The position numbers were made by a program, and so were the translations under genes. A stretch of DNA of 21,152 bases from a virus: positions 1-21,152 of the IMG/VR virus record IMGVR_UViG_3300022602_000463, one strand, 5' to 3'. Shown here piece after piece: positions 7,494-14,800 of this stretch (within the stretch, counting starts at the first letter, position 1; the number at the start of each line of letters is the position of its first letter). The notes beneath the pieces are model-generated. The model did no database searches. It worked only from the letters and a program-made list of their open reading frames with translations, and was not told the DNA's origin.

Positions 7494-7616
7494 ATGCTCA
7501 ACTTCATTCAAAACAAATATACAAAATGGTATTTTGACATCGTTAGTTTTCAACAACTAAAGGAAACTATAAAAGATGGCACGGTAGCAATTGTAAACAC
7601 ATCCAAGGAGAATTAA
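7494..7616 (+). CDS. 40-codon leader ORF, possible homing-endonuclease N-terminal remnant
   Basis: An ATG-initiated ORF of 40 codons starting MLNFIQNKYTKWYFDIV and ending TSKEN-TAA. The NKYTKWY-x-x-I pattern resembles the N-terminus of HNH homing endonucleases common in T4-like phages, but no catalytic part follows, so it may be a remnant. It has no Shine-Dalgarno. The CATAAATA box 7 nt upstream would give a nearly leaderless message. Its last codons contain the AAGGAG of gp14, and its stop ends 1 nt before the ATT start of gp14, so its translation could influence gp14 initiation. Whether it is translated is unproven. Confidence 0.4.
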   Translation: MLNFIQNKYTKWYFDIVSFQQLKETIKDGTVAIVNTSKEN

Positions 7617-7620
7617 AATT
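7605..7620 (+). promoter_or_regulatory. Ribosome site and ATT initiation codon of gp14
   Basis: AAGGAG (7605-7610), a 7-nt spacer, then ATT at 7618. The reading frame from this ATT gives the conserved-looking N-terminus PRLSLYRPEKG. No ATG, GTG or TTG lies at the right distance; the first standard alternative in frame is GTG at 7699, which has no ribosome site and would remove 27 residues. Confidence 0.7.
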
Positions 7621-8826
7621 CCACGCTTAAGTTTATACAGACCAGAAAAAGGCGCCGATTTTAAATTTTTAGATCGCGTTATTAGCGAAGAATTTCAAGT
7701 GGGCGGTACAGACATATTTGTACACAAGTATACAGGTCCTGTTGATCCTACAACAGGAGAAGCCACCCCTTCGACTCCTACAAACAGTAATCCTATTCCT
7801 GAATTAGGAATACAAGATGTGCTGTTCATGGAAAATCGTGATCGTAATTACGAGCCAGATGTGTATGTAATTCGTGGCATTTATGACATGCAGGATATTG
7901 ATTTTAATTTAAGTCAATTTGGTATGTTTTTACAAAATGATACAATATTTTTAAACTTTCATTTGCGTGGACATTATGATGCATTGGGACGTAAAATCAT
8001 GCCTGGAGATGTGGTTGAGTTGCCACATCAAAAAGATGAGTACGCATTAGATAACAGTCTTGTGGCATTGAAAAGATTTTACGTTGTTCAGGATGTCACT
8101 CGTCCTAGCAAGGGATACAGTCAAACTTGGTATCCGCATTTGGTTCGTGCTAAATGCGTACCGTTGGTTGACAGTCAAGAATTCCAACAAATATTTGATC
8201 AGGATGCCGGGGCAGGCGACGGTAGTACATTACGAGATTTGTTAAGCACCTATCAAACAAATATTGATATTAATAATCAGATTATTGAACAGGCCACTGC
8301 TGATGCTCCAATGAGTGGATATAATACCAGACAATTTTATGTTATTCCTACTAGAGACAGCGGACTAGTAGATGTAGCTGATGCCAGCGATACGTATGAT
8401 GATGCCAGTATAGAAAATGCTGTGCTAGATGCCAGCATAGTACTACATACTCCGTCTAAAAATCTCTATGTTGGTTATTTGACAGGCACAGGGTTGCCCC
8501 ATAATGGAGCATATTTTAGTTCAGGCATATCATTCCCAACTGATGATCCGGCGCAGGGCGAATTTTTCTTACGCACTGATTATATGCCCAATGTATTATA
8601 CAGATACAGTGGTACAAATTGGATCAAGTACGAAAGCAATGTGCGCATGACCATGAATCAATTTGGCTACGATGATGTTGCCAGTGGACCTTTTGCTGGC
8701 TCACAGGTTCGTCAAACACAAAAAACAAGTTTTATCAATAACAATAATACTGCTACCATCAACGGAGTTGTGGTTACTGAAAAACAAGCATTGAGCAAAG
8801 CATTAAAACCTAAAGCGGATAATTAA
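7618..8826 (+). CDS. 14: Neck protein, gp14-like, with ATT start and C-terminal extension
   Basis: A 402-residue protein if started at ATT 7618, or 375 from the GTG at 7699. The N-terminus PRLSLYRPEKGADFKFLDRVI matches, as I recall it, that of homologues in marine T4-like phages, where it follows an initiator Met. Core landmarks are VGGTDIFVHKY, FMENRDRNYEPDVY, the LSQFGMFLQNDTIFLNF segment and GDVVELPH. These line up with T4 gp14 (FSNFGMQVQ and GDLIYFP). T4 gp14 is 256 residues; here the part after about residue 200 is extra and contains a W-rich module (GEFFLRTDYMP then YSGTNW). In T4, gp13 and gp14 complete the neck that receives the tail. gp15 follows after 1 nt. The gp14 name is fairly but not fully certain. 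Confidence 0.7.
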   Translation: MPRLSLYRPEKGADFKFLDRVISEEFQVGGTDIFVHKYTGPVDPTTGEATPSTPTNSNPIPELGIQDVLFMENRDRNYEPDVYVIRGIYDMQDIDFNLSQFGMFLQNDTIFLNFHLRGHYDALGRKIMPGDVVELPHQKDEYALDNSLVALKRFYVVQDVTRPSKGYSQTWYPHLVRAKCVPLVDSQEFQQIFDQDAGAGDGSTLRDLLSTYQTNIDINNQIIEQATADAPMSGYNTRQFYVIPTRDSGLVDVADASDTYDDASIENAVLDASIVLHTPSKNLYVGYLTGTGLPHNGAYFSSGISFPTDDPAQGEFFLRTDYMPNVLYRYSGTNWIKYESNVRMTMNQFGYDDVASGPFAGSQVRQTQKTSFINNNNTATINGVVVTEKQALSKALKPKADN

Positions 8827-8827
8827 A

Positions 8828-10177
8828 ATGTCTGATTTTTTCTATGACGGCCAACTGCGCCGATATCTAACACAGTTCATGAGAGCCATGAGCAACTTTA
8901 GTGTTAAAAATAACTCAGGTGTTGTTACTCGTGTTCCAGTTATCTATGGTGATATGAGTAGGCAAGCGGCCAACATACTGAAAAAGAACAGTGAGAACAC
9001 TGTTCCGACAGCACCATTCATCAGTTGCTATATTAAAGAAGTACAGTTTGATCAATCAAGAGTTCAAGATCCAACATTTATTAAAAAATATCAAATTAGA
9101 GAACGTGCGGTAGATCCTACCACAGGAAATTACACATATGATCAAGGAACAGGGTACAGCGTAGAAACTATAATGCCTAGTCCTTACATGGTTTCTTTTG
9201 CCGCAGACATATGGTCAACCAACACAGAACAAAAATTACAAATTTGGGAACAGATTGCTGTGCTGTTTAATCCCAGTTTAGAATTACAAACCACAGACAA
9301 TTATTTAGACTGGACCAGTTTAAGTGTGTTGACCCTGGACAGCATGACCTGGAGTAGTAGGACTATTCCTCAAGGTGTTGACGCCAACATTGATATTTTA
9401 ACAATGAATTTTAAAACACCTATATGGATCACTCCTCCTGCCAAGGTAAAACAACTTGGAATAATTACCAAAATTATTAACAATGTGTATGCTGTGCCCA
9501 CTGGATCAATTGCAGAGAATAACAGTGATCCAGATGCCGTATACAACTTTGGAATACCCGATGCTGAAGTTGTTGTAACTCCTGGCAATTTTGACCTATT
9601 GGTATTAGACAACATTGCTACATTGGTATTCAATGATGCGTCTATGGCCAACAATGAAACCGCGCAACCAAATGTGGCGCCTTCTTGGTTTAAGATATTA
9701 GATTTATATCCAGGACAATTTAGAGCAAATTTAAGTCAATTGAGACTAACAAAACCCGACGGCAATGAAATTGTTGCCTATATCAAATTAGATACATCCG
9801 ATGATTCTCGCATGATTCTTAATATAGATCAAGATACAGTTCCTGCTAATTCTACCATCAATGGTCGTACTTCAGTTGATGCTATTATAAATCCAGAAAC
9901 ATTTGATCCAACCGCTCCTGCGCTTAATACAACTTATCTTATATTAGAAAACATTCCCACTGAAACTGCCGCATGGGGATCTTTTACAGCAGTGGCCAAT
10001 GACATCATTCAATGGGATGGATCAGCGTGGACTATTATATTCAATTCTACTACAATTACAAACGTCACCTACATAACTAATATGTATACTGGAATTCAAT
10101 ACAAATGGGATGGAGAAATCTGGACCAAGAGTTATGAAGGATTATACGATAGAGGTACATGGCGTTTAATTCTATGA
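8828..10177 (+). CDS. 15: Tail completion/sheath stabiliser protein gp15, with C-terminal extension
   Basis: A 449-residue protein. The first about 220 residues match gp15: FFYDGQLRRYLTQFMRAMSNF (T4: a GYFYNSSFRRYATLMGDLF-type start), VPVIYGDMSR, MPSPYMVSFAADIW, EQIAVLFNPSLELQT, and a TMNFKTPIWITPP strand. T4 gp15 is 272 residues and forms the hexameric ring that caps tube and sheath and docks to the neck. The extra about 200 residues end in two W-rich modules (IQWDGSAW and YKWDGEIW), similar to those in gp18 and gp14. The start is 1 nt after the gp14 stop with only a weak ribosome site, so coupling to gp14 is likely. The 3' end overlaps the NUDIX gene by 19 nt. Confidence 0.85.
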   Translation: MSDFFYDGQLRRYLTQFMRAMSNFSVKNNSGVVTRVPVIYGDMSRQAANILKKNSENTVPTAPFISCYIKEVQFDQSRVQDPTFIKKYQIRERAVDPTTGNYTYDQGTGYSVETIMPSPYMVSFAADIWSTNTEQKLQIWEQIAVLFNPSLELQTTDNYLDWTSLSVLTLDSMTWSSRTIPQGVDANIDILTMNFKTPIWITPPAKVKQLGIITKIINNVYAVPTGSIAENNSDPDAVYNFGIPDAEVVVTPGNFDLLVLDNIATLVFNDASMANNETAQPNVAPSWFKILDLYPGQFRANLSQLRLTKPDGNEIVAYIKLDTSDDSRMILNIDQDTVPANSTINGRTSVDAIINPETFDPTAPALNTTYLILENIPTETAAWGSFTAVANDIIQWDGSAWTIIFNSTTITNVTYITNMYTGIQYKWDGEIWTKSYEGLYDRGTWRLIL

Positions 10178-10596
10178 TAGTTTGTAGCGGCGGAATTTTT
10201 CTAGCAAAAAACACAAGACGATTTTTATTATTATTACGTGCTCAAGGCAAGACTGCTGGCACGTGGGGTCTTGCTGGAGGCAAAAAAGAGCCTGCTGACA
10301 TTACACCACACGATGCCCTGTTAAGAGAAATATCAGAAGAAATTGGCTTTTTACCTAACATAGTTAAAACAGTCCCTCTAGAATTATATTCAAGTAAGGA
10401 TGAATTGTTTTCATACAACACTTATGTGATATTAGTAGATGACGAATTTATACCCGAACTAAATGAAGAACATACTGGCTATGCTTGGGTCGAATTAAAT
10501 GCCTGGCCTAAACCCTTACACAATGGTTTAAAAAATACCCTTAACAGCAAAGCCATTAAGGGCAAACTTCAAACAATATTAGACGTTATTAGTTAA
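10159..10596 (+). CDS. NUDIX hydrolase
   Basis: A 145-residue NUDIX-fold protein. The Nudix box reads GGKKEPADITPHDALL then REISEEIGF (residues about 35-59). REISEE supplies the metal-binding glutamates. Compared with G-x5-E-x7-REUxEExGU, the spacer is one residue longer and the first acidic residue appears to be Asp rather than Glu. NUDIX enzymes cleave X-linked nucleoside diphosphates; the substrate (damaged dNTP, ADP-ribose, dinucleoside polyphosphate or RNA cap) cannot be told here. The ATG at 10159 has GAGG only 3 nt upstream. An in-frame ATG at 10174 overlaps the gp15 stop as ATGA and would remove 5 residues, so either may be used. It is last in the plus-strand neck unit and overlaps the oxygenase gene by 8 nt, tail to tail. 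Confidence 0.85.
   Translation: MAFNSMIVCSGGIFLAKNTRRFLLLLRAQGKTAGTWGLAGGKKEPADITPHDALLREISEEIGFLPNIVKTVPLELYSSKDELFSYNTYVILVDDEFIPELNEEHTGYAWVELNAWPKPLHNGLKNTLNSKAIKGKLQTILDVIS
10529..10562 (-). terminator. Candidate terminator of the fibre/collagen/oxygenase unit
   Basis: On the minus strand, CCCTTAA (10562-10556) pairs with TTAAGGG (10544-10538) over an 11-nt loop and is followed by TATTTTTTAAA. It lies 26 nt beyond the stop of the first oxygenase gene, inside the 3' end of the opposing NUDIX gene. The stem is short (7 bp, 3 G:C pairs), but the T-run is on the minus-strand side only. Confidence 0.5.
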
Positions 10597-11182
10597 ATTC
10601 TAACCAACCTGTCATAACATATTTTGTTCCCGACAGCGGAGGATTTCCTCTATGTGTCCATGGAAAGTTAGGAGGCCATATTAGTAATCTTCCTTTTACA
10701 GGATTTATACGTTTGTTAAGATATAAAAATTCTGTTTCTCCGCCTTCTTCAACATCATTGAGATACAACATATATACACCAATTCGTCTTGAAAATGCTA
10801 TTTCCGCATCTTCACAATGCCATATATGATATCCTTCTCCAGGAAGTGTTTTTTGTATTTTATATGAAAATATAGTATGTCCGTTATATGTCTGCAATGA
10901 CCCAAACTTTGTATAATATTGTTTATAACATTGATTCCAAAATACGTCATTAAATTCATCAAACAAACTATGTAAATTATCTTTTGTAAATTCTATAGCA
11001 TGTATGCCTGGAGGATTTAGTGTTACTGATTCGTCACTTTTGTAAATCTCATTTTCAGGTCTAGGCCATGTACGATTATGTTTTTTACACCATTCAAAAT
11101 ATTCAATTAAATTATCGCAGTATTGTGCAGAAAAATAATTATCATAAATTCCTACAAAATTATCATATGTTTCTTTTTTCAT
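10589..11182 (-). CDS. 2OG-Fe(II) oxygenase, prolyl 4-hydroxylase-like (HxE type)
   Basis: A 197-residue double-stranded beta-helix oxygenase. Iron-ligand candidates are H122 and E124 (motif WHCED) and distal H177 in WTHRGNPP; K187 in GTKYVMTGW is a likely 2-oxoglutarate contact. YMLYLNDVEEGGETEF and PVKGRLLIWPP are typical of the prolyl 4-hydroxylase-like family. The expected reaction is hydroxylation of a protein side chain with 2OG, O2, Fe(II) and ascorbate. It starts 7 nt after the stop of a second oxygenase, which itself follows the collagen-like gene by 12 nt; AGGA precedes its ATG. The context suggests it modifies prolines in that fibre protein. The HxE in place of HxD is a variant to note. 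The substrate is inferred. Confidence 0.82.
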   Translation of the reverse strand: MKKETYDNFVGIYDNYFSAQYCDNLIEYFEWCKKHNRTWPRPENEIYKSDESVTLNPPGIHAIEFTKDNLHSLFDEFNDVFWNQCYKQYYTKFGSLQTYNGHTIFSYKIQKTLPGEGYHIWHCEDAEIAFSRRIGVYMLYLNDVEEGGETEFLYLNKRINPVKGRLLIWPPNFPWTHRGNPPLSGTKYVMTGWLEFN

Positions 11183-11189
11183 GTTTTTC

Positions 11190-11798
11190 CTATTTAAATG
11201 CTGGACCTGTAATCCATACGACCAACGATTTACGAATTCCGTGTGTTACTGGTGTTACTCTATGTAATGTATAACTTGGAAAAGCTACTAGTAGACCTTG
11301 TTCTTTTCTAACCGCGGTAGGACTAGATCCTGTTAATAATTCTAAATCCCCACCTTCGTAATCTGATGGGTCGCTTAATTGTAAAACAATTGTAAGTTTT
11401 CTTGGACCTGATCCTGTGTTTGAAACACCGCTATCTAAATGCCAGTTATAATGACCGTTTTGATTTCCGTAATATACAGTATATTGAAAATCTTCCTGGA
11501 ATCCAAATAGATCAAATTTATAAAATTGTCCATTTAACTGCCGTGCTATCCATGACAATTTATCATACAACCATTGTGATTCAGTATTAAGATTTATCCA
11601 AGAAGTTTTAGATTCTCGGTAGTCAGAAAAATTATCTTCTCGAGTTTTATTGCCAATTATTGCTTTGTCTTGTGGTAAAGAATCTCCGTAGATAACAATG
11701 CGATTTATTTCTTCTTTAGTAAAACCATCTTTCCAAGTAGCAAATGGTTCTTCAGAGACTCCAAATGTTGGCGAGGGCAAGAATTGATAAGTTGACAT
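11190..11798 (-). CDS. 2OG-Fe(II) oxygenase, prolyl hydroxylase/PKHD-like (HxD type)
   Basis: A 202-residue oxygenase with a complete facial triad: H120 and D122 in HYNWHLDSG, distal H179 in LHRVTPV, and R189 (GIRKSLVVW) for 2-oxoglutarate. The strand LTIVLQLSDPSDYEGGDLELL lies between them. This is the pattern of PiuC/PKHD-type and prolyl 4-hydroxylase-like enzymes. The N-terminal 100 residues are less conserved and include a DxLFGFQEDFQYTVYY lead-in strand. It is not closely similar to its neighbour oxygenase, so the pair is not a recent duplication. The start at 11798 is 12 nt after the collagen-like gene's stop, with only an A-rich GAAAGAAA ribosome site, so it is likely translated from the same message. 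The likely substrate is the collagen-like fibre, by context only. Confidence 0.83.
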   Translation of the reverse strand: MSTYQFLPSPTFGVSEEPFATWKDGFTKEEINRIVIYGDSLPQDKAIIGNKTREDNFSDYRESKTSWINLNTESQWLYDKLSWIARQLNGQFYKFDLFGFQEDFQYTVYYGNQNGHYNWHLDSGVSNTGSGPRKLTIVLQLSDPSDYEGGDLELLTGSSPTAVRKEQGLLVAFPSYTLHRVTPVTHGIRKSLVVWITGPAFK

Positions 11799-11810
11799 TA
11801 ATTTCTTTCA

Positions 11811-14800
11811 TTATTGCCTTCCCCAACTAACAGTAATTGTGCCCGATGTGTTACCTACACCTACACTGGCTATATAATATCCCCTGGGATTTGGCAGTTT
11901 AGTATTTACAGTGGAGGTTGTATAGGTGGCTGCAAATCCGGGTTGTCCTGCGGTACCACTTGACCCAGGCGTACCGGATGATCCAGGTTGTCCTGCTGTT
12001 GCGCCAGTTCCGGGTGTCCCCGACGTTCCAGGTTGTCCTTGTGTACCTGTAGTTCCTGGAGTACCTGCTATTCCAGGTTGTCCAGCTCCGCCAGGTTGTC
12101 CTGCCAATCCAGGTTGTCCAGTAAGTCCTGTACCGCCAGCAATACCAGCAGTACCTGGTTGTCCTTGTGTTCCAGTTAATCCTTGGGTACCAGCAATGCC
12201 AGCAATACCAGCAGTACCAGGTTGTCCTGCTAATCCAGGTTGACCTGTTCCGCCTGCTCCGCCAGCAGTAGCACCTGTTCCTGAAGTACCCGGTTGTCCT
12301 TGTGCTCCAGTTAATCCTTGGGTGCCAGCAATGCCAGCAATACCAGCAGTACCTGGTGTACCTGGTTGTCCTGCTAATCCAGGTGTGGCACCCGATCCTG
12401 GAGTACCAGGAGTACCCGGTGTTCCTTGCCCACCAGTTGGCCCTCTAAGCCCGGCTATTCCTGCCAATCCGGGTTGTCCTGCAAATCCAGGTTGTCCCGC
12501 TGTTCCAGAATTTCCTGGAGTACCAGGCTGAGCAGTACCAGGCTGTCCTGATGCTCCAGGTTGTCCAGCAGTTCCACTGCCGCCTGCGCCAGGAGCAGTA
12601 ACACTAGGAAAAGTACCTGGTGATCCCGGTTGTCCGGTAGCAATAGGACCTGCGCTACCGCCTGACCCTCCGACGGATGTACCTACAGGAGTGGTTACAC
12701 CACTACCCGGTTGTCCTGCTATACCTGTAGTAGCTGGAGTAACTGGGGGTATAACAGAAATAACACCAACAGGATTTTCTATATAAGAAGCCGCATTCCA
12801 TCCTCCGGATCCACCTCCTCCTCCGCCAGAAGCTCCTGCTCCTCCGGTGCCACCAGCATTTCCAGTACCACCTAAACCCGAATTTCCACCAGTACCACCT
12901 GCTCCACCTGCTCCGCCTGCTCCTCCTGCCCCACTTGTACCAGGTTGTCCAGTAAGGCCGGGTTGTCCAGTAAGTCCTGTTCCGCCAGGTTGTCCAGTTG
13001 TGCCTGCTGTACCACCACCGCCTCCAATACCACCAATACCACCAATTCCGTTTGTACCAGCAGTACCCGGAGTACCTGGTTGTCCTTGTGCCCCGGTTAA
13101 TCCTTGATTTCCTGGATTACCTGCTAATCCAGCACTGCCGGGATTACCACCAGCGCCTCCTAATCCACCGGCGCCACCAATTCCGTTTGTGCCAGCAGTA
13201 CCCGGAGTACCTGGTTGTCCTTGTCCGCCTGTTAGTCCTTGATTTCCTGGTGTTCCGGCAGTGCCTCCCGCGCCACCTCCTCCACCTAATCCGCCAATAC
13301 CGGCAGTTCCGCCTGCTCCACTAAAGCCAGGTTGTCCTTGTAATCCAGGTTGTCCAGGTTGTCCTTGATTTCCGGGATTTCCAGGATTTCCGGGAGATCC
13401 ACCAATTCCGCCCAACCCACCAATTCCGCCCAACCCACCAATTCCACCTGACCCACCTAGGCCGGCATTTCCAGGAAAAATTACAACACCACTTCCAAAA
13501 TTAGATGGTTGTCCAGCAATACCGGGTTGTCCTGAAGCACCGGGAGTTCCTTGAGTACCGGGAGTTCCTTGAGTACCAGGTGTTGATGATGTGCCAGCTG
13601 TACCCGGCGTTCCTGGTTGTCCACTCAATCCGGCTGTACCAAATAATCCAGTTCCGCCCGATAATCCAGTTGTTCCTGGTGTTCCTGGTTGTCCTTGTGT
13701 ACCAGTAGTTCCAGGAGTACCTGCTATTCCTGGTGTTCCTGGTTGTCCTGCTAATCCGGGCTGTCCAGTAAGTCCTGTACCGCCGGGTGTAGCACCTGTT
13801 CCTGAAGTACCCGGAGTTCCTTGAGCGCCAGTTAAACCATGAATACCGGCAATGCCAGCAATACCAGCAGTACCAGGTTGTCCTGCTGATCCAGGTTGAC
13901 CTGTTAATCCAGGTTGTCCAGCCGTAGCACCAGAGCCGGGTGTTCCAGGAGTTCCTGGTTGTCCTTGTGATCCGGCAATGCCAGGTGTGCCTGATGTTCC
14001 TGGTTGGCCTGTAGATCCTGGCTGACCAGCTAAACCAGGTTGAGCACCCGTTCCTGGAGTACCTGGAGTACCTGGAGTACCCTGAGTACCTGGAGGACCT
14101 GATGGGTTTGGTCCTCCAGGAGTTCCTGTAAATCCGGGTTGTCCTCCAGAACCATAACTGCCGCCTCCGCCACCGATACCACCTATTCCGCCAGCAGGAG
14201 TATAACTCGCTCCATTTCCAGGAGCATTGGCATACAATGTTCCAGATGCGCCTGTTCCCCCTGCGCCACCTGATCCACCAGTGTTAACTCCGGGTGTGCC
14301 TGCGTTTCCAGCATTACCTGGTTGACCTGTTACATAGATACTTTGTCCTGTAACAATAGGTCCAGAATAAATCGGAGTTCCTAATCCATAAGATTGTCCG
14401 GGTCCACCGGCTCCTGCTGTACCTCCGGCTCCGCCAGCTCCGCCTACACCACCAAGACCAACGCTACCAGGAGTTCCAAGTAAACCAGCATTGCCTTGTG
14501 ATCCTGTAAGTCCTGTGTTTCCTGGATTTCCTGCCGCACCACCAGCTCCACCAATACCACCAGCTCCGCCTGCGCCTCCAATACCGCCAATTCCATTAGT
14601 TCCAGGTTGTCCAGTTAATCCTGCAGTACCAGGTTGTCCTGGATTTCCTCCAGAACCTCCTGATCCACCGGTGCCACCAATTCCACCTAATCCACCTGCT
14701 CCGCCAATTCCGTTTGTGCCAGCAGTACCCGGAGTTCCCGGTTGTCCCTGTCCGCCTGTTAGTCCTTGATTTCCAGGATTACCTGCCAATCCAGCACTGC

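Noticed and set aside
7467-7556. N-terminal extension of gp13 to 7556
   Set aside because: The extra residues look non-homologous, have no ribosome site and would overlap the plus-strand box and leader ORF. The 7466 start fits the box spacing of other genes.
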